Below are positions 1-11,444 of a DNA stretch of 64,000 nt, in pieces; position 1 is the stretch's first letter; every line of letters begins with the position of its first letter. The stretch lies in the NCBI GenBank assembly GCA_019095985.1, contig CM032661.1:19677219-19741218 (forward strand). The letters run 5' to 3'. The stretch comes from Streblospio benedicti. Its lineage: Eukaryota > Annelida > Polychaeta > Spionida > Spionidae. Below the pieces are notes generated by a model that was not told the origin of the DNA, did not search any database, and was given only the letters and a program-made list of their open reading frames with translations. Made by a program: the position numbers and the translations under genes.

Positions 1-1613
1 GACCTGTAAATGCAACCAATGAGTAACTTATCACCATTTCTAAGCCTGATCTCCACCCAACAGTTTTCATCAAAATCATTATTTACAATGTTTTCAACTG
101 GTGCGGCTTTGAGGCGTGCTGCTGTGTATATAATGACACCTCTTTTACAATGTGCAAGATTTGTACAAATGTCATAACCATCAATTCGGAGCTCTGACTC
201 CTTAGTTTCAGTTGCTGTGCTTTTGGGGACGACCTTAGTAATACAAATAATATCAGGTGCATGAAGTGCAATAACAGTTACTTAGCAGCTCAGATCTTTT
301 GTTTAAAACGCTGTCTGCATTGGTGTAATAACAAGTGGGATGGTCGTCCTTACATGTGCATTATTTACATTTTCGTCCTTATTTACATGTGCATTATTTA
401 CATTTCCTGTTTTCATTCCTTTCTTTACGCCTCCTCTTCCTCTGGCCCTGGTCGGCCCTTTACCACCTTGTTTTTCTTTATCATCCAATTCACATTTTCT
501 CCTTTTTGTTTTGCTTCCTGGTTCTTTTTCTTCATCTCATCCACCAACTTCTTCCTCAGGCTCTGTTCTAAAGGAGTCATGTCCCTGTTGTTGTGCACAT
601 CTTTGTATTTTTCACTATTCTTCAGCTTAGATGACGACCTAAGAATCTTTGACAAGTCTTCTTTGCTTGTTGCTTTCACACGGAATGGTCTTGTATCAGA
701 GCCTTTTTTGCCAAGCCTAGTTACATTTGTGAATGCAATTTGTGAGTCAATCTCATCTAGTAAACCTCTAATGGACTCGATGTCATAATTTTTTCTATCC
801 TCCCCGTCAAACTGGTCACTTTCTGGCAATTTGAAAATTACAAAATTAAGCCTGCGGTCATTTCTGTCTCATCTCGCTCACACAATTTTCTGCCGCACTT
901 TGCACTTTAAGCTCAAACTCTTCTTTCTGGGCCGCTAGTTTCGCCACTGCCTCCGCTATTCCTCTAGCTTCTGCACCTGCAATATCTGATTTCAAAGTAG
1001 AAATATCTGAGTCATGAGTTACTGTTTTGCCCTTGGCAGTGGTGATATCCTTTTTCATAGCTTTCAATTCCCCGTTAATCTTTTTTTCAAGATCATCAGT
1101 AGCTGCTTTGATTTCCTGCCTGATTTGCCCCCTGGCCTTTTCCAGATACACCCTTCATTTCTCCTCTATATCATTATCTACTTTGACTGCTTTCACTGCT
1201 TTTCCATCACAATCTTTACAAAACCAGTGCAGACTAGGGTTACTGGTAAGAATATCATACTGTTCATCATCAATATTTGCACACGCCTGACATACCCATT
1301 TTTCACATCTTTCGCACTCAGTCAGTTTATCCTTATCATCCTTGAAAATCTCCTTAGATACCTTGCATTGCAATTCTCTGGGCATTTCATTATCTTCAAA
1401 TACTGATTTTTGTACATCACCGTCTGATTCATGTTCAATTTCATGGTCTGCTTGAGGGAGATTTTCAACTTTCTTTTTTCCAATTGACTTTTTGTCAACT
1501 TTTGAAACATGGCCACCATTGCCTATTGATGCAGGTGCCCCCTTTCTTGATTTCCTTCCAGACTCTTTTCCTGAATCCATTTTCACTTGTTTTTTATGCC
1601 TATAAATCACCAC
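1..1613 (-). mobile_element. LINE (non-LTR retrotransposon), 5' half: ORF1 and start of ORF2
   Basis: Read on the minus strand, 1613 to 1155 encodes a basic N-terminus followed by a PHD-type zinc finger (CERCEKWVCQAC ... HWFCKDC). 1151-858 encodes a charged coiled coil, and 829-425 encodes an RRM-like block (RLGKKGSDTRPFRV ... NNRDMTPLEQSLRKK) of the kind found in LINE ORF1 proteins. From about 340 down to 1 comes the start of ORF2: YYTNADSVLNKRSEL, then ALHAPDIICIT and CWVEIRLRNGDKLLIGCIYR, which are N-terminal apurinic-type endonuclease signatures. ORF1 is spread over three frames and ORF2 has at least one shift near 270, so the copy is inactive. The element continues past the left edge. 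The PHD plus coiled coil plus RRM ORF1 suggests the CR1/Jockey side of LINE diversity; the exact clade is not certain. Confidence 0.85.
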
Positions 1614-1752
1614 CTATATACTATGCAATAATTATCTACTAAATCTATGCTCAGCTCAATGTGATTTCATAGTATTTTGCATTATTTTATCAAGATGCCA
1701 AAAACTTCCTGTCAACCTTTCCCACGCATGCCTAGCTGAGAGATATGTTGCT

Positions 1753-1817
1753 GTTTTACTTGTGCAATCAAACCTGAACCGTGTAGGTTCAGGTTTGATT
1801 GCACAAATCAGTAAAAC
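1753..1817. repeat. Perfect 20-bp inverted repeat (hairpin)
   Basis: 1761-1780 and 1786-1805 are perfect reverse complements (TGTGCAATCAAACCTGAACC) around a 5-base loop. The stem extends imperfectly outward with GTTTTACT at 1753-1760 and AGTAAAAC at 1810-1817. It lies about 140 bases upstream of the LINE ORF1. It could be a MITE relic, a small hairpin RNA or a LINE 5'-UTR structure; nothing decides between them. Confidence 0.8.
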
Positions 1818-2044
1818 CTCTACATGTCTCCATAAATTGCTCCTGTGCCCAGGCCCTAACTTATTATTAATACTGTACTGTCTGCTAAGTATAGGATTTG
1901 AGCTGCAACAGTTCCTCTCACATTAATATAGAAACTTGCCAAATAAAGCTTTAATTGGCGTTAATTGGTTGTTTTACTTGGGCAGCATATATTATATATT
2001 TTTGATTTCTTTTATTTCGTTTAGAGAAGAGTCATTTTGACTTT

Positions 2045-2150
2045 CTTGGGGGGGTCGGTTGGTTTTAGGGGGGGTCGGACTTTTGAAAATGATCTTTTAG
2101 GGGGGGGTCGGACTTTAGATCTCAACTAATAGGGGGGGGGGGGGTGTCAT
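2045..2150 (+). repeat. G-run minisatellite
   Basis: Irregular copies of a run of 7-13 G followed by TCGG or GTCATA and a T/A-rich spacer. The same motif family recurs in an alanyl-tRNA synthetase intron at 42018-42185 and 43035-43270 and in its second haplotype copy at 54360-54580. Four or more G-runs close together could fold as G-quadruplexes. Confidence 0.7.
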
Positions 2151-3560
2151 ACTTTTGAATTTTGACATTTTGAAAACATAATAAAATCAAAATGAAAACC
2201 AAACGTTCATCTGTCATATAGTGTACTGTATACTCATGAAATTTAAAGTTGAATACTAGGCATTCATATGTTAACAGCAGTGATCAAACTTCACTGTCTC
2301 ATATAAATCATAACATTTATGTCATAATACCCAAGCCCCGATTGGGTTGGTTAAGACTATACGCACGAGGTCCGTAGGCTATGAACTCAACTCAGAATTC
2401 AGACAAAAATTCAGCAAAAACGCACCAGATGACCCCTTTGTTTTTTGAACGACGACGCATACATCACGCTCAGATAACTAACGCACGTGGTGGTGGTTGC
2501 ACCTACTGTACTCAATAATGGATAACGAACACTTTCATATCGGCTATGGAGAAGTAATTACACAAATAAAAACAGTTAAATGTGGATACTAGCTGTCATT
2601 ATCCCACTGAACGCTGCCATTTGAAACCGGTGGTCTGTCTGCATGGGAAAAATGTACGTTTATCAAAAACGGGAATAGTTCAATATTTAAGGTTGTGGAG
2701 CTTATAAAACTGCGTAATTCTTCATACATCTGTGTAAAATTTACTACTGAACCGATTTCATGCATAATAGATGTTTACTTACAACATTTCTGAGTGAAAA
2801 CATTTTTTTAAACATTGATTGTTTATTCCGGGATGGAAAAATATCTGCGTAGTTGATATACCATCATTTTATTCGTTTTCAAAGAAACACACGATATACG
2901 GAGCCCAGCTTTCATAAGACTGATGTCAAACACCTTATCTGTGACCCGACATTTGAATTGTCATCAAATAACTATTTTAGAAGACACAAACCAAACATCT
3001 GTCCGTGTGCCGTGCAAGCATCATTCAAAAAAGTACAAAAAAAATTGATACTGAACATGAACTTACGAGGCTGGATTTTGCGGCCTATGTTCCTCTGCTG
3101 GTATTCCCATAGTGCTAACATTTTATTAAAATCACGAATCATGCACAGTGAAGTGAACTTGCACACGTGGACTTACATCAGCCATCATTAACAGCTATGA
3201 AAGTGTGACAGACAGATGTTATATAGCTCTATACTTATTCTTCAACTTGTGGTTCATTTTTTTCTCTATTATGCATGAGCGTAATAAAAGAAGATATTAA
3301 TGGAGGCAGCCACTATCGGCTTATAGTGTCTATAACTATATAGAGTTCTCTCTATACTACTTGTGTGCGTCCTCATACCAATATTTTCTATACTTTATGA
3401 CAATCTTTCGTATTCATTTATCATATTCATTATGATAATAAAGAATCATTCATAATAATTCTTTTTCCTTAAATTTTCTACACATAAACAAGACATACGT
3501 GTGTAATATGAGGGGGTTGGGCCTTAAGCAACTGCTTATGTATACATATTAGAATCATTA
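2151..3560. other. AT-rich non-coding stretch, nothing recognised
   Basis: No open frame here resembles a known protein, and I saw no strong repeat structure. It is spacer between two LINE remnants. Confidence 0.5.
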
Positions 3561-3569
3561 TTATCATCA

Positions 3570-4800
3570 TCACATGTTTAAAGCAAGGCATTTAAAGTAC
3601 TCTCTTGGAACTCAGTTATAGGCTTTTTCAAGGTCAATAAACGAGAAGTAGAGTCAGAGTGTCTTATTCTTTGCCATATACCTATCTTCCAACCGATGGA
3701 GGAATAATACAGCATTTCTTGTGCCTGTACCTGGCATAACGCCAAACTGCATGTCATTTATGCATCTCTTGGATGAACTTTGCAGCAATTCTCTCTAGTC
3801 TCTTCATAACCTGGTCTAAAAGTTTTAGACCATGGAAAAAACCTCTTTCCACAGCATCACCTTACCTGTGTACAGGTATATTATGAAACTTTCATCGCGG
3901 TCAGATGGTATATGGCCTTCTACTACTATGATAATAATTAAGTAATTGTGTAAGGACTGTAAAACATCTTGGACCTGCAATCTTCAGCATTTCTGCCACT
4001 ATAGCAGAAGACCCAGCGGCTTTCCCACACTTCGAGAGTCTCACTGTTTCAATGCCATCTTCCCAGAGACACTCAACAGGGCTTACCTTTGACAATATGT
4101 ATTTTGGTCCCACGGAAACTGCACATTGAGAAGTCTCTCATAGTGCTGTTTCTGCGTAAACTTCTTCGCCTCATCATCCATTGCTATCTCCCCAAGATCG
4201 TTCCACACACACTTGTCACCAGTCACATCTTGATTTTGTCTTTGAATTTGCTTTGCAATGCGATAGATGTTATCCTTGCTCTCCATGGTATTCTGCAGTT
4301 CACGCGTCTGCATGTTTTGCTCGTCTTTTGGCGGCTATATACACATTTTTATCTATCCCAGTAGTCTCCCATACTTCCAACACTTCCTCTTTTCCTGTAT
4401 TTTCATTATTCCACCACCAAGTGTGCTTCCTAGGGGGCCCTTTCTTTGACCAACCACATACTTTCTCTGTTATTCAAGTAACCTCTTTTTCAGGTTCAGC
4501 CATGACTCTTCCACAGAATCTGTCAGACTGACTGTCTGGAGGGTCTCATTAATTTCACTTGAAACCTCTGTTTTGCATGTCTAGTCTGAGCTTTCAAATA
4601 TGCAGCTTTGGAGTGCACTTTTGACAGTGGGTGGTAGCAGTTTCAGTAACAGATTACAGACTAAGAGCCAGTGCTCGGGTACGAATTCTTCACACCTTGA
4701 TATTCTTAGATACTTTCAGATCTTTCTTCCTCAACAGAACATAGTCAATCTGACTGCAGTGACCACCTGATTGGTGTGTTATGAGATGCTGCTCTGGTTT
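3570..4800 (-). mobile_element. LINE ORF2 fragment (end of endonuclease to start of reverse transcriptase)
   Basis: Minus-strand frames read in LINE order. Near 4790-4640 is a stretch with QSDYVLLRKKDLK and EHWLLVCNLLLKLLP, typical of the end of the endonuclease domain. 4313-4083 has NIYRIAKQIQRQNQDVTGD and YERLLNVQFPWD. 4100-3901 has KCGKAAGSSAIVAEMLK, and about 3790-3600 has DMQFGVMPGTGTRNAVLFLR followed by FIDLEKAYNRVPRE, which is reverse-transcriptase motif A. The wording matches the RTE/L1-like elements often labelled craniofacial-development-protein-2-like in databases. It is broken by several frameshifts and lacks the catalytic YADD part. Confidence 0.8.
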
Positions 4801-4977
4801 TTAGGTCACCTGGGGGCAGGGGTTCAAGTGCTAAGGTGTGGCCATAATGAGTCATATAGTGAAAGTGCATTATTTCTTTAAAAAAAAAAAAAAAAATCCT
4901 CCTCCCAGGTATGGATCAGACAAACTGTGTATGAGGTAATGATGATCAAGGTAGTGTCTAATACCTTCCCTTGTAGT

Positions 4978-4980
<3 letters not shown>

Positions 4981-5020
<40 letters not shown>

Positions 5021-5055
5021 GATGCTACATACCAAAAAATTGTAAATTTCATGAC
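4981..5055. repeat. 19-bp inverted repeat
   Basis: GTCATGAAATTTACAATTT at 4983-5001 is repeated in inverse at 5037-5055, with a 35-base spacer. It sits between two LINE fragments and may be the terminus of a small fold-back element. Confidence 0.65.
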
Positions 5056-5239
5056 TCCCAGGGAATTATTGAGGAATCCCTGAAAAAACATCACAAACTG
5101 CTTATCTCGCTAATATTTGTTGATGACCGTTAAGGCCCATGGGCGTCTTGTTTGAAGAAGGAATTGACAACCACCATATCATGGGCTGTCGCTAACTCAA
5201 GGATACGTTCCCTCTCAGTATTGCGTGAGCCGTAACCGT

Positions 5240-5730
5240 ATCCACCATGAACATTATCGTAACTGTCGAGATCATGGTATATTTGGGTGTGATCCTTGAT
5301 AGCAGGTTGTCATTCAATGAGCACATTGATGCCATTAGCAGTAATGCCACAAAATTGTTGAACCCTTGTCGTCAAAATTTGCATATCTGCAGTCCACAGA
5401 TAAAAGAAAATGCATACAAGTCCATTATATACGTCCCCATTTAGAATATGCCTCACCTGCGTGGAACCCTCACACGTCACGGAACATCAACAAATTAGAG
5501 GCTGTCCAGCAGAGAGCAGCACGCTTTGTGATGAATGACTATAAATATGGACCAAACTCAAACTTGAGTGATACTAATCATACTATTACAACAAAACTTA
5601 AGTGGCTGCCCTTGCAGCATAGAAGAGCAATTTGTAATATGTCTATGTTTTATAAGATTAAGAATAACCTTGTCAATATTTCCTTCCCATCCACTGTACA
5701 GTTGTCATACAGATCTGATGTAAGATAATA
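5240..5730 (+). mobile_element. LINE reverse transcriptase C-terminal fragment
   Basis: Two overlapping plus frames encode YLGVILDSRLSFNEHIDAI, then RPHLEYASPAWNPHT, KLEAVQQRAARFVMNDY and LKWLPLQHRRAICNMSMFYK. This is the thumb/C-terminal region shared by CR1, Rex and Jockey LINEs. One frameshift near 5430 separates the halves. The fragment runs into the assembly gap at 5731. It is a different family from the minus-strand LINE at 3570-4800. Confidence 0.85.
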
Positions 5731-5830
5731 NNNNNNNNNNNNNNNNNNNNNNNNNNNNNNNNNNNNNNNNNNNNNNNNNNNNNNNNNNNNNNNNNNNNNN
5801 NNNNNNNNNNNNNNNNNNNNNNNNNNNNNN
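5731..5830. other. Assembly gap (100 N)
   Basis: Exactly 100 undetermined bases, a placeholder of unknown true length. The missing first exon of the kelch-like gene may lie here. Confidence 1.
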
Positions 5831-5866
5831 ACTACAAATTAAATAAAAGATTACAGATAGGTTTTT
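5831..5866. repeat. Short repeat with an inverted copy at 8220-8256
   Basis: The bases just after the gap (core AAATAAAAGATTACAGATAG) reappear as the reverse complement around 8220-8256 in the third kelch-like intron. The pair brackets the first three recovered KLHL exons. It could be ends of one insertion or simply two copies of a dispersed repeat. Confidence 0.6.
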
Positions 5867-5998
5867 TAATATATTACTATATAGAGCTGCTTAGCATCAA
5901 TTGCACTGTTCGGCCATGCAAACAATCCGTGAGTTTACGTGGTGACATGATCTCCCCCGTTATAGAGGTCACCAAATTTCACGTCATAGCCAGCCAGA

Positions 5999-6194
5999 CG
6001 GAAATCCGTGAATGAACGTTAATTCCGATGTGATTTTAAACACTTTTATCATTCAAACAGCATCAAAATTTTTACATAATGGAATGTATTTGATATCAAC
6101 ATCAACTTAGATGTTCAATTTTTTCTTCACTATCAATGTGAAATGCGTAAAACCACATTATCTGAATAAAGTTCATTCACGGTTTTCCGTTCGT
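5999..6194. repeat. Inverted-repeat (MITE-like) segment
   Basis: CGGAAATCCGTGAATGAACGTT near 5999-6020 is matched in inverse by a segment ending in TTCATTCACGGTTTTCCG near 6171-6190. This looks like a short fold-back element upstream of the kelch-like gene. Boundaries and target duplication are not clear. Confidence 0.45.
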
Positions 6195-6601
6195 TTGTCT
6201 ACGTAAGAATCACGGTTTATATTATCTGCATGCCCCGTTTTAGCGATTGGTGATCTAGTCTTGGTAGATCCAGGAAAGGGGGTGTTGGGAAGGGGGTGTC
6301 ATAGGACCTGCATGTTCCTTTTTCCCAAGGAAATACTTCATTTCATTCAAAAATTCATTGGATTTTGGCAAGCCCACTATGGATTGCACTTACAATAGAT
6401 AAGTGCTCAAGCTGTTACGAGCAAAAACATTTATTATCATTCCCTAGATCTCGCCTAATAATTATTTACCGGTACTTTTCCAGAAAGAATTGGCCACTAT
6501 ATCTTATCCAGTTATAATGCAACAAATTTGCATGTTACCTTTGAGATAGAGTAATGTTTGGTTGGTGCCACTAATTTGAGCACTGCCAATAATATGAGCT
6601 C

Positions 6602-6652
6602 TTCTACCCATGAGCTCTTCTTCTACCCATGAGCTCTTCCTCTACCCATCAG
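6602..6652 (+). repeat. Short tandem repeat (about 19 bp x 2.5)
   Basis: The phrase CTCTTCTTCTACCCATGAG and close variants repeat head to tail. It lies about 100 bases upstream of the first recovered KLHL exon. Confidence 0.6.
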
Positions 6653-6748
6653 ATCCTTTATGAATGATAAGTATTGTTTCAATCACAGTGATATTGATAT
6701 ATCTACTAGTGTTAAAACTAAAGCAAATAATGTTTTTATTTTATACAG

Positions 6749-9655
6749 GGGCCTGTATACGTTTGATGTTACAAGCAGTGTAAATACTGTAGAAAATGAA
6801 AAGTCTAAAGAAACAGAAACAATGAAACAAATTGATGCAAGAATAGAAGAGTTGTCATGTGAGGTATTCGAACACATACTAGAGTATATCTACACATCAG
6901 AGATGGTTTTGTGTGAGGAAAACATTCAAGAAATGTTACAGGTATTAATTGACATTCTTTTCATTCATTTCATGAATTTAAAAATATCATTATCTTGTTT
7001 TGTCAATTCCTTAAATTATGTATTGATAATGCCATCATATAGATGGCAACCCTAATGATGCCTATGATGCAGGGTTTTTAGAAGCGTTGCATATTAGACT
7101 TATGCCCAGCATGATGTTTTCCAGGCAGCAGATCTATTACTAATGGAAGACTTGAAAGCTCTATGTTGTGAATACTTAGAGCAGTGTATTACAGTCAACA
7201 ATTGTATTGGTATTCGGGAATTTACTGAGCAATTTTCTTGCCCAAGAGTGCATCACCTAGCTTCGTCATTTTTAGATGAGCATTTTATGTAAGTACCTGC
7301 ATACTCAAACCATACTAACATACTAACTATTAGTTGAAACTCAATGTAATTCCTCTATTTGTATTCTTGGTTAGGTATCCATTAGCTGGTATTCATGCTG
7401 ATTTGGGATGCTGATTAATCAATTAGCAAATTCTCAATATTTCCCATTTCTTTAATATATGAAAATATTTTTTGCACTTCATTTGTAGGGAGGTGAGCAT
7501 GAGTGAAGAATTTCTTGAACTTTCTCTAGAAAAGCTTAAAAGACTGTTGAGCAGGGACACAATTATGATATTTAATGAAGCTGCCGTTTTTGATTGTGTA
7601 AGAAGATGGACCAATTTTCAACTAGAAGAAAGAAAATGTTGGCTTGAACAGCTAGTGAAAGAGTGTGTACATGTAGGGCTTCTTGAAGAAAGGTAAGCTA
7701 CTATGTTATTTACTTTGCCTATTCGTTATTTGAAATAAGTCAGGTATATACCTTTATATATACAACGTTACATGGTTAGCTTGGCCTCACTTTATGAAAG
7801 ACTGGGTATCCCTGATCTGGAGTCAGTAGCAAGGTAAAACAGGCTACGCTGGCCTGGTCATGTGCACAGAAGTAGTGTTTAGATCAACAGGTGTGATGAG
7901 ATTGTGATTGCTGTCAACAAAGTGAAAGGAGAATCACAAAATCTTTGCGCGGTATCATCATAGAAGACTTAACGGCATGGGGATTGAAGATAGAGGTAGA
8001 GAAGATAGCGAATGGCAGAGATTCGTGGAGGGAAAAATTACAGACAGCCATAAGCCAGTCCAACACCCTCTAAGTGTAAAAATGGACATTACACACCTGA
8101 TTGTTTTTTTTCATTACGAGATTTCAAAATCATATTCTTCATTATGCAGAAATACGCGACAAATTTGTGCAGATAATGTCAAATGAAGATTGTTATTTTG
8201 TTTAAAAGTATGCAGTTTTTTTTTACCTATCTGTAATCTTTTATTTACTTTGTAGTATTAATATGCCTGTGATAAACGAAATAAATAAAAAAAAAAAAAA
8301 AAGCAAAATACCCTTATTAAATTGTTATCACAATACAACATAACATTGTTGCCAACAATTGGTTAATGTTTAAGCTGAAAGTTAAAGACAATTAATTGAG
8401 AAGTATCCATTTGTAAAACATACATGTATCATAAACTCTGATGATGATTTCATTTGGCAGGTTTGTTCAAGAGCAAGTAATAGCTGACCCGTTAATTCGC
8501 AGTCTTGGATTGGAAGGGGTTGTTCAACAACTCCGATCAATTCAAGCGCCCAGACAACGAGGCTACTGCAATATGCTTGTTGCAACTGGTGGTGAAGGAC
8601 CATGTGAAACAGATAACTTGACAGTAGAAATCAAACATTCAACAAAGTGCATGAGTATTAAACGAAATCAGCGACAAACAACAAGCATCTGGCTAGATCT
8701 AGCGAACATGAATGAAAGCAGAGTTGGTCATGGCATGGTGGAAGCTGGTGGCTTCCTTTATGCCATCGGAGGAAGAAATGATGCAGGAAGAATTCTGAAT
8801 TCTGGAGAAAAATATGATCCACTCTCCAATACATGGACATTGATACCTCCAATGAACCATGCAAGAGTTGGTTTTGGACTGGTAAGCATTGATGATAGAA
8901 TATATGCGATAGGAGGAAGCAATGATATGTCTGATCCAATAACCAGCATGGAAGAGTTTGATATATATGCAAACAGGTGGAGGATGTTGCCAGACATGAA
9001 TCTTAAACGAGCGTGGTCTGCCCATGCAGTGTGTAACAAGAAGATTTATGTCATCGGTGGAGGCGTTATGGGTAAGCTGTATGAAGCTGTAGAATGTTTT
9101 GACCCCAAAACAGAATCCTGGGTTTCTGTTGCGCCAATGAAAGAACGACGCTTTGACGCAAAAGCTGTTGGTATTGGAAACAATGTGTACGTCTTTGGAG
9201 GCTTGAGGAGACTTGAGTGTCCCAGTGCAGCGATGCACAGTAGCACAGGGATGAAATTTTGTGGGACAGAAATTTTCAACACAGAGACCAAAACATGGAG
9301 CATTGGGGAGAGGATCCAAGGTCTGTCCACCATGACTGACTCATCACGTTTGGACTCTGTGCTGGTGTGTGGCGAGGACATCCTGGTGGTCGGACTGCTC
9401 GTCTCGGGGTCTCAGCAGCAGTGTGTAAAGGCTTACTCCCCACTGACAAACATGTGGAAATGTCTTGCCCAAAACCACCCACCCTACCAGCGTGGCATGC
9501 AGGCTGCTGTGCTGAGGATGCCACGGGCAATGGTTTACCAGCTCATGTGGGAGCAGAACAAAATGACATTTGTGGAGATGAGTGCTTCATTGGGTACATC
9601 AACTAGCGGTGATGATGAAGACGCTAATCTTGGAGGTCATGGACTTGGTTTCTAA
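6749..9655 (+). CDS. Kelch-like protein (BTB-BACK-kelch), 5' incomplete
   Basis: Four exons: 6749-6941, 7125-7288, 7489-7692 and 8461-9655. All have AG/GT borders and their phases agree (1 plus 585 codons including stop TAA). Exon 1 encodes the second half of the BTB domain (EELSCEVFEHILEYIYT). Exons 2-3 give BACK (AADLLLMEDLKALCCEYLE; IMIFNEAAVFDCVRRW). Exon 4 encodes five to six kelch blades (FLYAIGGRNDAG, RIYAIGGSND, KIYVIGGGVMG, NVYVFGGLRR, each followed by a YDP/FDP...W strand). KLHL proteins are substrate adaptors of CUL3 ubiquitin ligases: BTB and BACK bind cullin-3, and the kelch propeller binds the substrate. The first half of BTB and the start codon are missing, probably in the 5731-5830 gap or upstream. 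I cannot assign a particular KLHL paralogue. The last intron holds a LINE 3' end. Confidence 0.9.
7783..8305 (+). mobile_element. LINE 3' end with poly(A), in KLHL intron 3
   Basis: The plus frame gives SLASLYERLGIPDLESVAR, LRWPGHVHRSS, then KGESQKSLRGIIIEDLTAWG. This is the C-terminal tail of RTE/L1-like LINE ORF2 (the usual RRWxGHVxR and DL...G pattern). It ends about 200 bases later in an A-rich tail near 8280-8302. It could be the same family as the minus-strand fragment at 3570-4800, representing the opposite end of such an element. Several stops make it non-functional. Confidence 0.7.
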
Positions 9656-10330
9656 TTTTTAGTGTTAGTATTATACAACTGCACTTCTTCAAAGTATTGT
9701 ATACTTCTTTTTATCAGCTACTTATAATAGAGAGTTTATTTAACTTATTGGTACTACGTACTTAAAAATCAATCTGGTTAGCTTTTGCCACTTCTGCTAG
9801 TATCTTAACTTGTCGATTGGTTTTATTTGTCTTGTCAGTATATGTGTAATGTAATTTGTTAAGATTACTGTGGTATAATATTTGGTTAATGGTCATTGTA
9901 TGTCACTTAAAAAAAATTGTTGTAATACAACATACATATTTACAAGTATGAACTTTAAACAGTTCCACTGAATGTGATTCACATGCAGTTACCACAAATC
10001 TTTCATTTCTTCTGGAAATAACCATTTCTTCTATTTTTTTCTGCAGCTATCACAGAAGATAGCAATCTTCTGGAAATTTGTCAACTATTACCTGTTTATA
10101 CTAATATTAAAGAACGTGGTTCACAGATACATATGTACTAGGTAGATATTAGAAAATTACATCTAAACATTAAAGCACCATCATACTTGTAGAACTTGAA
10201 AATTTAATTATGACATATTTTATGTTATCATATTGAAAAAAAAATACAAAAAATAAGTCACACAGTGAAAGTATATTTTAGTAATTCAGTTTTCAAGTAC
10301 TGCTCAATCAATTCAAAATAAAATGTAATG
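9656..10330 (+). other. Probable KLHL 3' UTR
   Basis: AT-rich sequence without open frames follows the stop codon. AATAAA at 10317-10322 is a plausible polyadenylation signal. The end is inferred from that signal only. Confidence 0.5.
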
Positions 10331-10394
10331 ATTTTGTTTGAACCTGTTATTGTGTACATGTATTTTGTATATGCAGTTTCTGTCGAAAATAGTT

Positions 10395-10620
10395 TTATTG
10401 CGTCGCTTCAGCTCAGCTGCTGAAGCAAGCATTGTGTTTCGTTCGTTTGTAACTAACTATGTTTGTATGTATGTATGTCTCCGGACAAGCTAGCGGGCGT
10501 ACCGATGAACCGATTTCGTTCAAACTTTACACAACTGAGGTTTGAGGCGACACCGAAGTGATTCGATTTTGGGCAATCTGCCAATTAAACTGAGCTTTCC
10601 ACAGTGCAATTATTGTTCTT
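10395..10620. repeat. Dispersed repeat fragment
   Basis: Contains a palindromic GCTTCAGCTCAGCTGCTGAAGC stretch, a short TGTATGTATGTATG microsatellite and a GC-richer block unlike its surroundings. This composition is typical of a non-autonomous DNA element. No clear ends were found. Confidence 0.4.
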
Positions 10621-11444
10621 TACAACAGTCTTATTACTATTGAATGGCCAATAACAGATCAATATTCGGTGCTGTTCAGTATTTGCTGCTATACAGGATC
10701 AATAAATCAGCAGTGGCATATTATTTGTGGCTAGTATATTGTAATAGTGTACTTTTAATATTGCTTGCATGCATGCATGGCATGTATGCTGATCTGAATG
10801 AATGCATACATGTATGTGGCATATCATTTGTGGCTAGTATATTGCACTCGGAGGCCACAGCCGCAAAAACACAGTACTCTATGAAAAATCAATAAGTCTA
10901 AAATGAACAAAATATCATGCTGAGAAAAACGCCACAAAAAACTGATACAGTCCCATTGTTTCTTAAAATACACTCTTACATTTTGATACTGCCCCTACAT
11001 ATTATATACTGTTGGAAACGTCAACGTTTGCACTTTCAGAATCTGGTTTCAAATATTGATTATTCTTAAGTACCAACAACTCATGATTCTGCGAACTTAG
11101 ACACCATTAAAAATCACTCTCCTGAACATTCTCAATGTTTGGTGTTAAATTGCAAAAATGCGTCCATCGAGACACATCTTGGAAAGTGTCTTAATCGTAA
11201 GTTTAACCTCTTGTCTACAACATATCAAAATATTAATCTTTTTGGTCGGTGCGCATGGTCCGAAAAAAGCAAGTATATTTCGTAACTTTGGCTATTTCTA
11301 ACAGCTTTCCCCATTTAAACACATTGTAAGAAATTTGACCTAGATAACTTCCGGTACTAGTCGCATGAATAACAAACTTAATCGACGTGGACACATTTTG
11401 TTAGTACAAGATAGCTCTTTAAAAACGTTTTTTCATGTAGGATG

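Noticed and set aside
261-788. 175-codon plus-strand frame rich in Phe and Ser
   Set aside because: It is the antisense of the LINE ORF1 on the minus strand and resembles no protein.
8699-9319. 206-codon minus-strand frame opposite the kelch repeats
   Set aside because: Antisense of the well-supported kelch exon, without family features.
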